A stretch of DNA of 64,000 nt from Nitrosomonas sp. (GCF_019635155.1 NZ_JAHBZY010000003.1:62001-126000); one strand, 5' to 3'; numbered from the stretch's first letter, positions 53,357 to 63,899 are shown. Notes: generated by a model from the sequence alone, not told the origin. Program-made: numbers and translations.

Positions 53357-55966
53357 TTGAGAAAACTTCTGATAAATGAATGGATGAGTATTGGCTTTAT
53401 GCTGTTGCTAGCACTCATATATGCTTTATTAGCAAAGATAATAATAGAGAATTTCGCTGTTCATGGGATTTTTTCTCCAATCTGGCCACCAAGTGGATTG
53501 GCTGTGGCAGCTCTGCTCGTGGGGGGATATAGACTTTGGCCTGGTATCGCGCTAGGAGTTTTTTTAGCGAACTACTTAGCAGGTAAATCTATAGAATCAA
53601 ATCTGGTCTTTGTTATTGGTAATACTCTTGAGCCTCTTATCGCTATTGGGTTTCTTAAATACAAGAATATCGATTATCAAAGTATCATTGATCTTAAAAA
53701 TCCTAGCGATTATTTCTGGCTTGCCTTATCGGCTATCTTGTCAGTCTCAATCGGCACTATGATATGTATCATCGGGCTGTCATTCATTAACGAATTAAGC
53801 CCTCGAGTATTAACTTTTAGCTTGCTGCTCTGGTGGATAGCGAACTTACTCGGAATCGCCATATTTACTCCCTTTTTCTTAATTTGGAAGAAATTTCCTG
53901 AAGGATGGTTTGAAGGTTATCGTGTGATTGAAACCATTGCTTTTATCGGTTTAACCATTCTGACGGGACAAATTGTATTTCTCGAGTGGTTTCATCATGA
54001 ATTGGGTGTTATTGCCCGAAGCTACTGGGTAGTGGTTTTTGTAACATGGGGAGCCATCCGGTTTGGTCGCCATGGGATTACATTGGTTATTGCCATTACA
54101 TTTATACAAGCCATGATAGGGGCTGCGCAGGGAATCGGTTTCTTTGGGAGAGATTTGCAAGACTCTGGATTACTAAACATGCAGCTTTCCTTTCTCGTTG
54201 TATCAGTGCTTGGCTTACTATTGACACTGACAATTTATGAATTAAGAAAATCTCAAACTGAAATGAAATTGGCTTCACTTGTCTATCACAAAAGCAGTGA
54301 AGCAATGATAGTGACCGATGCGAATAAATGTATTATCAGCGTTAATCCGGCTTTTACAGAAGTAACTGGCTATCAAGCGATTGAGGTTATTGGGAAAACT
54401 CCAAAAATTCTGAGTGCGGGTATTCATAATAAAGAGTTTTACCAAACCATGTGGCAATCGATCAATGTGACTGGTAAGTGGCAGGGTGAGATACAAAATC
54501 GTCGAAAGAATGGTGAATTATTTACGGAAATATTGAGTATCAATACTCTCTATAACTCGGACGGCACTATCCAGGGGTGGGTCGGGTTATTTAGCGATAT
54601 TTCCGATAGGAAGAAAAAAGAGGAATTAATTTGGAGGCAAGCTAACTACGATCAATTGACAGGATTGCCCAATCGCCGAATGGTTTATGAGCGATTAAAT
54701 GAAGAAATAAAGAAATGTCAGCTTGAGAAAAAGCAACTCGCATTAATTCTTATCAACCTTGATCGCTTTCGAGAGATAAACGATACCCTCGGCCATCAAT
54801 ATGGTGATCAGTTGCTTAAAGAAGTTTCTAGAAGATTGACAGCGTTTTCACATGAAAAAGGTATGCTTGGACGGCTGGGCAGCGATGAATTTGCTTTCAT
54901 ACTTAGTGGTCTGAATGAAACTAGTCCAGTAGGTTATAGCGTTAATTCAATTTTAGAGCAATTGGCGATCCCTTATCACTTGGAGAATGAAATTACCTAT
55001 CTGACAGCCAGCATAGGGATTGCACTTTCTCCAGTGGATGCGGGTGATGTAACCACTTTACTTAAGTGTGCCAATCATGCGATGCAAACAGCTAAACGTG
55101 AAGGAAGAAATTGCTTTTGTCACTTTACGCACAGCATGCAGGAAATTGCCAATGCACGGTTGCGGCTCGCAAATGATTTGCGATATGCCGTGAAGAACGA
55201 AGAATTAATAGTTCATTATCAACCAATCGTAGATTTATCGACAGGCAATATTCGAAAAGCAGAAGCCCTTGCACGTTGGCAGCATCCGAAAAAGGGGATT
55301 ATTAGTCCTGATAAATTTATACCTATTGCCGAAGAAACAGGTCTGATCGTAGAGATTGGGGATTGGGTATTTCGGCAAGCGGCTGCTCAAGTACAGCATT
55401 GTCGTGCAAATTACAATTTGAGCTTCCAGATTAGTGTTAATAAATCTCCTTTTCAGTTTAAAGTTGACTCCAATAAATATCGCCCTTGGTTTGAACATCT
55501 TAAGAAACTTGGCTTACCGGGCGAGAGTATAGTCATTGAAATTACTGAGAACTCTATGATGGAAGCAAATAATAATATATATAACTATTTGTTGATGCTT
55601 CGTGATAATGGCATGCAAGTTGCGCTTGATGATTTTGGAACGGGATATTCATCTCTAGCGTATCTCAAAAAATTTGATATTGATTACATCAAAATAGACA
55701 AATCTTTTGTGCAGAACCTTAGCTCTGATTCGGATGACTTAACATTATGTGAAGCAATGATTGTAATGGCTCATAAGCTTAATTTAAAAGTTATTGCAGA
55801 AGGGATAGAAACATGGAATCAATTACAGTTATTAAAAGACATAGGGTGTGATTTTGGACAAGGTTATTTATTTTCAAAACCAATTCCTGCCACTGAGCTT
55901 AATAAATTATTTGAGGAAAAAATCACTTTCCTTTCTAAAGAGAAAAATTATTCTGGTAATTTGTAA
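53357..55966 (+). CDS. MASE1-PAS-GGDEF-EAL c-di-GMP enzyme
   Basis: 869 residues from TTG 53357 (ATG 53384 is an alternative). Order: MASE1 membrane sensor with about eight helices (10-300; W-P-P-S-G-L-A-V-A-A), PAS (310-420), GGDEF (430-590), EAL (605-860). The GGDEF loop reads R-L-G-S-D-E-F, with Ser for the first essential Gly, so cyclase activity is doubtful. The EAL domain is complete (A-E-A-L-A-R-W, E-I-T-E-N, D-D-F-G-T-G-Y-S-S-L, I-K-I-D-K-S-F), so this is probably a phosphodiesterase. Confidence 0.93.
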   Translation: MRKLLINEWMSIGFMLLLALIYALLAKIIIENFAVHGIFSPIWPPSGLAVAALLVGGYRLWPGIALGVFLANYLAGKSIESNLVFVIGNTLEPLIAIGFLKYKNIDYQSIIDLKNPSDYFWLALSAILSVSIGTMICIIGLSFINELSPRVLTFSLLLWWIANLLGIAIFTPFFLIWKKFPEGWFEGYRVIETIAFIGLTILTGQIVFLEWFHHELGVIARSYWVVVFVTWGAIRFGRHGITLVIAITFIQAMIGAAQGIGFFGRDLQDSGLLNMQLSFLVVSVLGLLLTLTIYELRKSQTEMKLASLVYHKSSEAMIVTDANKCIISVNPAFTEVTGYQAIEVIGKTPKILSAGIHNKEFYQTMWQSINVTGKWQGEIQNRRKNGELFTEILSINTLYNSDGTIQGWVGLFSDISDRKKKEELIWRQANYDQLTGLPNRRMVYERLNEEIKKCQLEKKQLALILINLDRFREINDTLGHQYGDQLLKEVSRRLTAFSHEKGMLGRLGSDEFAFILSGLNETSPVGYSVNSILEQLAIPYHLENEITYLTASIGIALSPVDAGDVTTLLKCANHAMQTAKREGRNCFCHFTHSMQEIANARLRLANDLRYAVKNEELIVHYQPIVDLSTGNIRKAEALARWQHPKKGIISPDKFIPIAEETGLIVEIGDWVFRQAAAQVQHCRANYNLSFQISVNKSPFQFKVDSNKYRPWFEHLKKLGLPGESIVIEITENSMMEANNNIYNYLLMLRDNGMQVALDDFGTGYSSLAYLKKFDIDYIKIDKSFVQNLSSDSDDLTLCEAMIVMAHKLNLKVIAEGIETWNQLQLLKDIGCDFGQGYLFSKPIPATELNKLFEEKITFLSKEKNYSGNL

Positions 55967-56089
55967 CCGGAATATCGTTTACATTGCACGATCTATGACG
56001 TATCTTCTTATGTATTGCCTGAACAGCTTTATACGCTTAAACGATTGGTAAAGTACAAAATATCGAATGATGTAACGGCTGGTTGTATC

Positions 56090-56199
56090 GTCAGGATGTA
56101 GAATATTTAAGAAAACCAGGAAGGGGATGTATCTGCGCGATTACTGCAGCATCTTCGTGTAAACAAAATACGAGTTGAAAAAGGACTTGTCTATTAACC
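56090..56199 (+). pseudogene. Possible small gene remnant
   Basis: Between the EAL gene and the next hairpin, one frame reads W-L-Y-R-Q-D-V-E-Y-L-R-K-P and, after a single-base shift, another reads G-D-V-S-A-R-L-L-Q-H-L-R-V-N-K-I-R-V before a stop. Both halves look protein-like, as if one coding sequence broke. I cannot name the family. The limits are approximate. Confidence 0.25.
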
Positions 56200-56209
56200 T
56201 TTCAATAAA

Positions 56210-56238
56210 AAGGCCAACACTAAATTAGTGTTGGCCTT
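56210..56238 (-). terminator. Terminator of small membrane protein gene
   Basis: A 13-bp stem (AAGGCCAACACTA at 56210-56222 and its complement at 56226-56238) is followed on the minus strand by five T residues, 16 bases after the gene's stop. Confidence 0.85.
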
Positions 56239-56253
56239 AGAATTTACTGTAAC

Positions 56254-56448
56254 TTAGCCTAAAGCTCTGCGTGGAAAATATCTTTTATCTTTATAAGTGC
56301 TGCTAATTGCAGCAACTACTAGATAGCCTGCAAAAAATAATATTCCTACGTGCATTTCTTCAAACACAACCAAGCCGATTGAAGCTAGAACACTTAGTAA
56401 AACAAAACTGAATAAAATTGCTGAATTGCTAACATGTTTCTTACTCAT
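56254..56448 (-). CDS. Small membrane protein
   Basis: 64 residues with two hydrophobic helices (about 9-27 and 33-48), a basic C-terminus (Y-K-D-K-R-Y-F-P-R-R-A) and a good terminator. Not recognised. The tidy terminator and coding-like sequence support a real gene. Confidence 0.6.
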   Translation of the reverse strand: MSKKHVSNSAILFSFVLLSVLASIGLVVFEEMHVGILFFAGYLVVAAISSTYKDKRYFPRRALG

Positions 56449-56753
56449 TTTTATACTCCAGAAAAAATTATTAATAAAAACATCTGAACTAATTGGAATT
56501 CAAACTTGATGAGAAGTTTACACTATATTCACAAATATTTCACATTTTATTCACAAATAATTTATACATTAATCGTCAATTGACTCTTTTATACAACAAT
56601 CTTAAGAGGAATTAATGTTTTTTTAGGAGTAATAGTCAAATCTGGTGTATGCGTAAACTCCCCCTTTAAGTCGACAAAGGTGGTAATCCCCCCAGAAAAT
56701 AACAGGAGTCAAAAGTAGAATTTTCTAGTACTTTATGGAGAGGAGATTCTGCG

Positions 56754-57020
56754 ATGAAGCAATCGAAATTCAGTGACAGCCAGATCATGGCGATACTCAA
56801 ACAGGCAGAGGCAGGGGTGCCGGTACCTGAGCTGTGTCGTGAACATGGCATGAGCAATGCGACATTTTACAAATGGCGCAGTAAATATGGTGGTATGGAT
56901 GCATCGATGATAGCCCGGCTCAAAGAGCTAGAAGAGGAGAATCGGCGGTTGAAAAAGATGTATGCCGAAGAGCGGCTAAAATCCGAGCTACGCAAGGAGG
57001 CGCTCGAAAAAAAGTGGTAG
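56754..57020 (+). CDS. IS3-type transposase OrfA
   Basis: 88 residues: helix-turn-helix of the IS3 OrfA type ([30 protein letters not shown]) and a leucine-rich coiled coil ([15 protein letters not shown]). The frame ends after seven A residues and G (57007-57014), the slippery site for making OrfAB. Confidence 0.93.
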   Translation: MKQSKFSDSQIMAILKQAEAGVPVPELCREHGMSNATFYKWRSKYGGMDASMIARLKELEEENRRLKKMYAEERLKSELRKEALEKKW

Positions 57021-57844
57021 CGCCCAGGCAGCGGCGCGTCATGGCTAAACAGCTTGTTAAGCAGGGAAAAGCCAGTATCCGTCTGGCGTGCGATACCTAT
57101 GGTATCAGCGAGACGTGTTACCGTTATCAAACCAGGCTCGATGCTGATAACCGTATCATTGCCGATTGGCTGCTGCGGTTGACACACAACCAGCGGAACT
57201 GGGGGTTTGGTTTATGCTTTCTGTATCTGCGTAATGTGCAGGATTATTCCTGGAACCACAAACGTGTTTATCGTATTTACCGGGAGTTGGAACTGAACAT
57301 GCGGATCAAGCCGAAAAAGCGGCTCAAACGTGACAAACCGGAAGTGCTGGCGGTACCGTTAGCAATCAATGAAACCTGGTCAATGGACTTTATGCATGAC
57401 CAACTGGAAGATGGCCGCAGCTTTCGGTTACTCAATATACTGGACGACTGCAATCGTGAAGGATTGGGAATAGAGGTGGATTTCTCCTTACCTGCAGGGC
57501 GCGTCATACGCACGCTGGATCGCCTGATTGAATGGCGCGGCAAGCCAAAGCGGATTCGCTGTGACAACGGTCCTGAGTACATCAGCGGTTTACTCTCTGC
57601 CTGGGCGGCAAAGAACGGCATACAGCTGGAATTCATACAGCCCGGCAAACCTCAGCAAAACGCCTATATTGAACGTTACAACAGAACCGTACGTTATGAC
57701 TGGTTAAACCAGCACTGCTTTGAATCAATCGCCGAAGTTCAGGACTATGCAACAAAATGGCTATGGACCTATAATCATGAACGGCCTAACACGGCCATTG
57801 GAGGAATAACACCAAAACAAAAGCTCGCTCAGTTAGCGCATTAA
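57014..57844 (+). CDS. IS3-type transposase OrfB (DDE integrase)
   Basis: 276 residues in the -1 frame relative to OrfA. The DDE triad is visible: Asp in S-M-D-F-M-H-D, Asp in R-C-D-N-G-P-E-Y and Glu in N-A-Y-I-E-R-Y-N. An HTH_21-type region precedes it. Likely produced as an OrfAB fusion. Confidence 0.93.
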   Translation: MVAPRQRRVMAKQLVKQGKASIRLACDTYGISETCYRYQTRLDADNRIIADWLLRLTHNQRNWGFGLCFLYLRNVQDYSWNHKRVYRIYRELELNMRIKPKKRLKRDKPEVLAVPLAINETWSMDFMHDQLEDGRSFRLLNILDDCNREGLGIEVDFSLPAGRVIRTLDRLIEWRGKPKRIRCDNGPEYISGLLSAWAAKNGIQLEFIQPGKPQQNAYIERYNRTVRYDWLNQHCFESIAEVQDYATKWLWTYNHERPNTAIGGITPKQKLAQLAH

Positions 57845-58028
57845 CCTCTACTTTTAACTTCGGTTAATAATGGGGGGATTACCTCCCAATATTACGAGTT
57901 TGTTTTTTTCTATGAAATACTTATCTCAAAACGTCAACAGACCCTAGATAAACCTATTCAAGTTTTTTGTTAGTCGGCCCTTCGATCAAATAAAAAAATC
58001 GATTCATAAAAAAATGGAGAAACATTAT

Positions 58029-58655
58029 ATGACTCAAAAAATACTCAAGATGCTCTTCTCGTGCATAGCGATAGCTACATTTCTTTCAGCGTGTACAACA
58101 ACACAGAAAATAACACAATCGGCCAGATCTGCAACTGAGCAATTGTTAATAACCGAATCTGTATTACGTAGCTTACCGAAAGATCGTGATCTTTCTTTTC
58201 CAATGCCACGTGCATCAAAAGTCAAATTGGACGTAACCGGTGTTAGTGCAGATAAAGATATTGTTAAAGGCATTGTAGCAGGGTGGTTAGGTATGCATGG
58301 CTATATGCCGGTAGAGGAAGGTGCAAGCTATCGTATTAATATTATAGTCAATTCCTTAGGAACCGAGCTTGCAACCACATTTTTTGGAATTCCGCCGATT
58401 TCGTCCACCTTTTTTCCACTTTCATTGCCTGAGTTAGCAATCTATAAATCAGAAAGTCAATTAGGTTATTCGAAGTTCCATTTTGATATTTTTGAAACGG
58501 CTTCTGGACAATTCTTGGCATCTTCTTCACCGTTTCTAGCCGGGGCTTTTTACAACAAATACACTCTGTTCTTTATGTTTACGTTTGATAAATCAAATTT
58601 AGCTTCGCCGCCTGAGATCAAGACAATTACACAAGAACTTGCGAAAGAGCTGTAG
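58029..58655 (+). CDS. Lipoprotein of unknown function
   Basis: 208 residues from ATG 58029 (GGAG upstream; 58014 is also in frame). The signal peptide ends in L-S-A-C, a lipobox. The rest has mixed alpha/beta character with a hydrophobic G-I-P-P-I-S-S-T-F-F-P-L-S-L loop. It resembles DUF6655-like lipoproteins, but I am not certain. It stands alone between the IS and the converging yifB gene. Confidence 0.7.
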   Translation: MTQKILKMLFSCIAIATFLSACTTTQKITQSARSATEQLLITESVLRSLPKDRDLSFPMPRASKVKLDVTGVSADKDIVKGIVAGWLGMHGYMPVEEGASYRINIIVNSLGTELATTFFGIPPISSTFFPLSLPELAIYKSESQLGYSKFHFDIFETASGQFLASSSPFLAGAFYNKYTLFFMFTFDKSNLASPPEIKTITQELAKEL

Positions 58656-58719
58656 TCTGGAATTTAATGAGAAAAAAACTTCTTGAATTCGCTGCATTGA
58701 ACAGTAATTTTCTTTCAAC

Positions 58720-60246
58720 CTAGCCAGATAGATGCGAGTGTTTGTCCAGTCTACGATACTGAATCGCTTCCGCAATATGCTGGTTAGTGATTTTCTCAGC
58801 ACTCGCTAAGTCCGCGATAGTGCGCGCGACTTTCAGAATACGGTGATACGCACGCGCGGATAAATTCAAGCGGCTGATCGCTTGTTTCAGCAGATTCTCA
58901 CTGGCGTTATCAAGTGCGCAGAATCGATCAATTTCCTTAACACTCAAGCGGTTGTTTGTCTTGCCTTGCCGATCAAGCTGAAATTGGTGGGCTTTTTCAA
59001 CCCGCTGGCGGATGGCGCCGCTTTTCTCACCGGTCGCTTGTTGTTTCATCAATTCCTGCTGTGGCACGGCAGGAACTTCGATTTGCATGTCGATGCGGTC
59101 GAGTAACGGGCCGGAGATCCGTCCGCGGTAGCGGGCGATTTGGTCGGGGGTGCAGTGGCATTTGCCGGAGGGGTGGCCCAGGTAGCCGCAAGGGCAGGGA
59201 TTCATCGCAGCGATCAGTTGGAAACGTGCGGGAAATTCGGCTTGACGGGCGGCGCGGGAGATGGTGATTTTGCCGGATTCCAGTGGCTCGCGCAGCACCT
59301 CCAGGACTTTGCGATCGAATTCGGCGAGTTCATCCAAAAACAGCACACCGTGCATGGCGAGTGAAATTTCACCAGGTCGCGGGTGGCTGCCGCCGCCGAC
59401 GAGCGCGACGCCGGATGCGGTATGGTGCGGGGCGCGGAAAGGACGTTTTTTCCAGTTGCTGATATCGAAGCTGCCGAAAGCGAGCGATTGGATCGCGGCG
59501 GATTCCAAAGCTTCGGCTTCGGTCATCGGAGGCAGAATGCCGGGAAAGCGCGTTGCCAGCATCGACTTGCCGGTACCCGGCGGACCGATCATCAGCAGGC
59601 TGTGGCCGCCGGCGGCGGCAATTTCCAATGCGCGTTTGGCGTGCGCCTGGCCTTTGACTTCGTCCAGATCGGGGTAACAGGCATCATGCAGGTGTGTGTT
59701 ATTTTCCGCGATATTTTGGTAGACGGGCAGCGGGTTTCGTCCGCTCAGATGGGCGCAGATTTGCAGTAGTGATTGAGCGGCGTAGATCGTGGCGTTATTA
59801 ACCAGCGCCGCTTCCGCGGCATTTTGCTGCGGTAGCACGAAGCTGCGTCCGGATTGCGACGCGTTATAGGTCATTGCCAGTGCGCCGTGAATCGGGCGCA
59901 GTTCTCCGGTTAGCGCCAGTTCTCCAGCCCACTCGTATTGATCGAGTTTGTCACTGGGGATTTGTCCGGTGGCCGCCAGTATTCCAAGCGCAATCGGCAA
60001 ATCGAAACGGCCGCTTTCCTTGGGCAGATCGGCGGGTGCCAGATTGACGGTAATGCGTTGCGCGGGGATCTTGAATTGCGCATTCTGCAGCGCCGAGCGA
60101 ACACGGTCTTTGCTTTCTTTTACTTCGGTATCGGGTAGACCGACAATCGTGAAACTCGGCAGCCCATTGGCGATGTGCGTTTCTACTGTTACCAGCGGTG
60201 CGTGAATGCCCGATAGCGCCCGGCTATAAAGAACGGCCAGCGACAT
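58720..60246 (-). CDS. comM: YifB/ComM family AAA ATPase
   Basis: 508 residues: a Lon-protease-like N-terminal domain, a Mg-chelatase AAA core with Walker A G-P-P-G-T-G-K-S, Walker B L-F-L-D-E-L-A-E-F and a cysteine cluster (N-P-C-P-C-G-Y-L-G and C-H-C-T), then a C-terminal four-helix part. ComM is a helicase promoting branch migration during natural transformation. Often next to ubiK, as here. Confidence 0.94.
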   Translation of the reverse strand: MSLAVLYSRALSGIHAPLVTVETHIANGLPSFTIVGLPDTEVKESKDRVRSALQNAQFKIPAQRITVNLAPADLPKESGRFDLPIALGILAATGQIPSDKLDQYEWAGELALTGELRPIHGALAMTYNASQSGRSFVLPQQNAAEAALVNNATIYAAQSLLQICAHLSGRNPLPVYQNIAENNTHLHDACYPDLDEVKGQAHAKRALEIAAAGGHSLLMIGPPGTGKSMLATRFPGILPPMTEAEALESAAIQSLAFGSFDISNWKKRPFRAPHHTASGVALVGGGSHPRPGEISLAMHGVLFLDELAEFDRKVLEVLREPLESGKITISRAARQAEFPARFQLIAAMNPCPCGYLGHPSGKCHCTPDQIARYRGRISGPLLDRIDMQIEVPAVPQQELMKQQATGEKSGAIRQRVEKAHQFQLDRQGKTNNRLSVKEIDRFCALDNASENLLKQAISRLNLSARAYHRILKVARTIADLASAEKITNQHIAEAIQYRRLDKHSHLSG

Positions 60247-60355
60247 GGACGTAACAATTAACCCGGACAGGTGGCAAATTGGGAATCATCGAAGCGCAAT
60301 TCATCGCAGGCTATACTGTTGAACCCTTCGATGAATCTTTGAACAGGGCCCCGGA

Positions 60356-60622
60356 TTAATCGGTGGATTCGAAGTCGGTTGCGGGCGGATTCAACCGTGC
60401 TTCGAGTTCGGCTACTTTCGCTTCGAGAATAATTAATTTTTCCCGCGTGCGTTGCAACACTTCTTGTTGGATATCAAATTCATCGCGAGTCACCAAATCC
60501 ATTTTTGAAAATGCGCCTGATAACAGCATCTTGACGTTTTTTTCGATGTCCTTGGCAGGGCTGTTCTGCATGATTTCGCTGACTTTGGCATTGATTTCGT
60601 CGATGACATTTTTATTTAGCAT
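60356..60622 (-). CDS. ubiK: UbiK (YqiC/BMFP) ubiquinone accessory factor
   Basis: 88 residues: an N-terminal amphipathic part and a C-terminal trimeric coiled coil (L-Q-R-T-R-E-K-L-I-I-L-E-A-K-V-A-E-L-E-A). UbiK assists aerobic ubiquinone synthesis with UbiJ. AGGAG precedes ATG. It lies upstream of and co-oriented with comM. Confidence 0.88.
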   Translation of the reverse strand: MLNKNVIDEINAKVSEIMQNSPAKDIEKNVKMLLSGAFSKMDLVTRDEFDIQQEVLQRTREKLIILEAKVAELEARLNPPATDFESTD

Positions 60623-60846
60623 AATGATTCTCCTTATGGATGGATTGACCAGGCGATCAGCAAGTATTGACGACGTGATAAAATTTGCAGTGCCCCGTCT
60701 TTATAAGACTTAATTATCCACTGTTATTGAACAAGGTTCCAGTAGTAGGGCGCGATTGTTATTTTTCATACTCGTTGCAATCGCGGAAAAGATGCATGCC
60801 CTTCGCTGCGAACCTTTTAATGATGGTTTATCGCCCGGATACATAA

Positions 60847-61851
60847 ATGGAACGTTTACATTTGCTTGAAAGTTGGATCACGGAACAATTTCCAACGAAG
60901 TCTTTTACGCTGCAGCCGGCATCCGCAGATGCCAGTTTCCGCCGGTATTTTCGTGTTTTCTTCGGTGATCGGACATTGATCGTGATGGATGCGCCGCCGC
61001 AACACGAGAATTGCGAGCCGTTTTTGCGGGTGGCGAAGATTCTTGCAGACAGTGGTGTGCATGTGCCGGCGATCGTGGCGCGGAATCTGGATCTGGGGTT
61101 TTTATTGCTATCGGATCTTGGCAATACGACCTTTTTGCAGGCACTGGCTAATCAGTCGGAGAATGCCGATCAATTATACAATGCAGCCACCGATGCATTG
61201 GTCAAAATGCAATTGTCGCAGCACGCTGAAAGCTTGCCGCCATACGATGAAGCTTTATTGCAAAAGGAGCTCGATTTATTTCCGGATTGGTATATCGCCA
61301 GGCATTTGCAATTAGAATTGACCGATAGTCAGCAAGTGGCATTGAAGGCCGTTTTTGCCAAAATTCTGCAAAACAATCTCGCGCAACCGAGGGTGCTGGT
61401 TCATCGCGATTATCATTCCCGCAATCTCATGGTAACAACGCCGAATCCGGGCATCATTGATTTCCAGGATGCAGTATTCGGTCCGATTACGTATGATTTG
61501 GCCTCATTGCTGAAAGATGCGTATATCTGCTGGGATGAGGAGCGGCTATTGGATTGGGCGATTCGCTATTGGGAAAAAGCGCGCCGGGCAGGCTTGCCGG
61601 TCAGTACCGATTTTGCCGCATTTTATCGGGACTTTGAATGGATGGGCGTGCAGCGCCATCTGAAAGTACTGGGGATTTTTGCCCGCTTGAATTATCGTGA
61701 TGGAAAAGCCATGTACTTGAATGACATGCCGCTGGTGATGGAATATTTGCGTAAAACCAGCGAGCGCTATATCGAATTGCATCCATTGCTGAATTTGCTG
61801 GATGAAATACATCCGGCCGCGCCGGACCGGAAAATTGGCTACACCTTCTGA
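60847..61851 (+). CDS. amgK: N-acetylmuramate/N-acetylglucosamine kinase AmgK
   Basis: 334 residues of the aminoglycoside phosphotransferase family: catalytic loop [10 protein letters not shown] and metal-binding I-D-F-Q-D-A. AmgK phosphorylates the anomeric position of MurNAc in the recycling route that bypasses MurB and leads to UDP-MurNAc. It is followed 19 bp later by murU, the next enzyme. Confidence 0.93.
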   Translation: MERLHLLESWITEQFPTKSFTLQPASADASFRRYFRVFFGDRTLIVMDAPPQHENCEPFLRVAKILADSGVHVPAIVARNLDLGFLLLSDLGNTTFLQALANQSENADQLYNAATDALVKMQLSQHAESLPPYDEALLQKELDLFPDWYIARHLQLELTDSQQVALKAVFAKILQNNLAQPRVLVHRDYHSRNLMVTTPNPGIIDFQDAVFGPITYDLASLLKDAYICWDEERLLDWAIRYWEKARRAGLPVSTDFAAFYRDFEWMGVQRHLKVLGIFARLNYRDGKAMYLNDMPLVMEYLRKTSERYIELHPLLNLLDEIHPAAPDRKIGYTF

Positions 61852-61870
61852 GCGGGTTTCGTATAAAGCG

Positions 61871-62563
61871 ATGATCCTCGCCGCTGGGCGCGGGGAGCGC
61901 ATGCGCCCGTTGACCGACGATGTGCCGAAACCGCTATTAAAGGCGGGCGGCAAAGCATTGATCGAGTATCAACTGATCAATCTGGCGCGCGCGGGGTTTG
62001 TTGATATCGTCATTAATCATGCTTATCTCGGCGAAAAGATCGAGCAAACCTTGGGATCTGGCGAGCGGTATGGTGTTAATATCCAATATTCAGCGGAAGC
62101 GGTAGTTCTGGAAACCGCCGGCGGAATTGCCAACGCATTGCCTTTACTGGCAGGGCAGGCGGATAGCATGCCGTTTTTGGTTGTCAATGCGGATATCTAC
62201 TGCGAAATCGATTACACCTTGTTAATACCGATTTTGCATGCGATGCGCCATCAACCCGATCAGCGATTAGCGCACTTGGTGCTGATTGATAATCCGGCGC
62301 ATCATCGCGAAGGTGATTTTGCATTGCGAGGTGGTTGGGTAACGCTGGCAGAGGCGGCGCGATTGACGTTCAGCGGTATCGGCGTTTATCAGCCGCAATT
62401 ATTCCGGGGTATCGAACCGGGGCAAGCTGTAAAACTGGCGCCGCTGCTGCGGCGTGCTATTGCGGATGGGAACGTCAGCGGGCAGCATTTTCCCGGGCAA
62501 TGGATCGATGTGGGCACCCCGGAAAGACTGGAATTTCTTGATAAACAACTGAGTATTCAATAA
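61871..62563 (+). CDS. murU: MurNAc-alpha-1-phosphate uridylyltransferase MurU
   Basis: 230 residues from ATG 61871. The open frame starts earlier inside amgK, but the nucleotidyltransferase fold begins [15 protein letters not shown]. Also visible are the substrate lysine in P-K-P-L-L and V-N-A-D-I-Y. MurU makes UDP-MurNAc from MurNAc-1-P and UTP, giving fosfomycin-tolerant peptidoglycan recycling in Pseudomonas. Confidence 0.93.
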   Translation: MILAAGRGERMRPLTDDVPKPLLKAGGKALIEYQLINLARAGFVDIVINHAYLGEKIEQTLGSGERYGVNIQYSAEAVVLETAGGIANALPLLAGQADSMPFLVVNADIYCEIDYTLLIPILHAMRHQPDQRLAHLVLIDNPAHHREGDFALRGGWVTLAEAARLTFSGIGVYQPQLFRGIEPGQAVKLAPLLRRAIADGNVSGQHFPGQWIDVGTPERLEFLDKQLSIQ

Positions 62564-62591
62564 TAAGCTCGATTAAATCTGATAAGTGACT

Positions 62592-63899
62592 ATGATGCAC
62601 ATGCAATCGTTTATCGCGCATCGCAAGCTTTTTGCTGAAAAAATGCAAAACGGTGTTGCGATCATTCCTACGGCTCCGGAACGGGTGCGTAATCGTGATG
62701 CGCATTATCCGTATCGATTCGATAGCTATTTTTATTATTTGACCGGTTTTCGTGAACCCGAAGCGGTATTGGTGATTGTCGCGGCAACCGGCCAGGCGCC
62801 GGCCAGGCATATTTTGTTTTGCCGTGAGAAGAATGTGGAACGGGAAATTTGGGATGGTCATCGGTTCGGGCCGGAAGCGGCCAAAGAGATTTTTGGTTTT
62901 GACGAAGCGCATCCGCTTGCCAAGCTCGACGAATTGCTTCCGGGTTTGTTGTCCGATCAGTCCGCGGTTTACACTGCGCTGGGGCAGGATCAGAACTGGG
63001 ATCAGCGCGTTGTCGGCTGGTTGAACCGCGTGCGTGATTTAGCGCGAACCGGCGTGGTTGCACCACGGGGGATTTATGATTACCGGCCGATACTGGATGA
63101 AATGCGATTGATAAAAAGCACCGGCGAGTTGCAAATCATGCAACATGCCGCGGATATTTCAGCGCAAGCTCATCAGCGCGCGATGCAAGCGGCGTGTCCG
63201 GGAATGCGGGAGTACGAGGTAGAAGCTGAGTTGCTGCATACCTTTTATCGGCATGGCGCGCGCGCGCCTGCTTATACGTCGATTGTCGCCGGTGGTGCCA
63301 ATGCGTGTGTTTTGCATTATGTCCAGAACGATGCCGAGCTCAAGTCGGGTGATTTGTTATTGATCGACGCAGGTTGCGAACTCGATGGTTATGCTTCCGA
63401 CATTACCCGGACATTTCCGGTCAATGGCAAGTTTACTACGGTACAGCGGGATATTTACCAATTGGTTTTGGCGGCTCAAGCGGCTGCGATTGCCGAAGTG
63501 AAACCGGGTAACCGCTGGAATGATCCGCATCAAGCGGCGCTGCGAGTGTTGGCGCAAGGGTTTATTGATCTGGGATTGTGCTTGGGTAGCGTCGACGGAG
63601 TGCTGGAATCGGAGGACTACAAAAAGTTTTATATGCACCGAACCGGACATTGGCTAGGTATGGACGTGCACGACGTAGGCGAGTATAAACAACAGGGAGA
63701 ATGGCGCGCGTTGCAGCCGGGCATGGTGCTGACGGTGGAACCCGGCTGTTATATCCGTCCAGCGGATAATGTTTCCGAGGATTTCTGGAATATTGGTATC
63801 CGTATCGAGGACGATGTGGTGGTGACGCCGGACGGGCACGAGCTATTGACTGAGGCGGCACCAAAGACCATAGTTGCCATAGAGGAGCTTATGAGATGA
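62592..63899 (+). CDS. pepP: Xaa-Pro aminopeptidase PepP
   Basis: 435 residues from ATG 62592. An aminopeptidase P N-terminal domain is followed by a pita-bread fold with the dimetal site: D-A-G-C-E-L-D-G-Y, D-I-T-R-T-F, His in H-R-T-G-H-W-L-G, Glu in V-E-P-G-C-Y and Glu in I-R-I-E-D-D. It removes N-terminal residues next to proline. It often precedes ubiH; the next start overlaps its stop. Confidence 0.94.
   Translation: MMHMQSFIAHRKLFAEKMQNGVAIIPTAPERVRNRDAHYPYRFDSYFYYLTGFREPEAVLVIVAATGQAPARHILFCREKNVEREIWDGHRFGPEAAKEIFGFDEAHPLAKLDELLPGLLSDQSAVYTALGQDQNWDQRVVGWLNRVRDLARTGVVAPRGIYDYRPILDEMRLIKSTGELQIMQHAADISAQAHQRAMQAACPGMREYEVEAELLHTFYRHGARAPAYTSIVAGGANACVLHYVQNDAELKSGDLLLIDAGCELDGYASDITRTFPVNGKFTTVQRDIYQLVLAAQAAAIAEVKPGNRWNDPHQAALRVLAQGFIDLGLCLGSVDGVLESEDYKKFYMHRTGHWLGMDVHDVGEYKQQGEWRALQPGMVLTVEPGCYIRPADNVSEDFWNIGIRIEDDVVVTPDGHELLTEAAPKTIVAIEELMR

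Larger units (their letters stand above)
56682..57883 (+). mobile_element. IS3-type insertion sequence
   Basis: About 1.2 kb bounded by inverted repeats: the left end starts GGTAATCCCCCCA at 56682, and the right end reads the same from 57883 on the minus strand. Similarity continues imperfectly for about 40 bases (A-rich, sharing AAAAGTAGA). It contains the usual two overlapping frames with a -1 frameshift. Both frames are intact, so it may still be active. No matching target duplication was visible at the flanks, so exact outer ends may differ by a few bases. Confidence 0.88.

Noticed and set aside
56676-57890. Target-site duplication around the IS3-type element
   Set aside because: Bases next to the two inverted repeats do not match at any of the usual 3-5 bp lengths.
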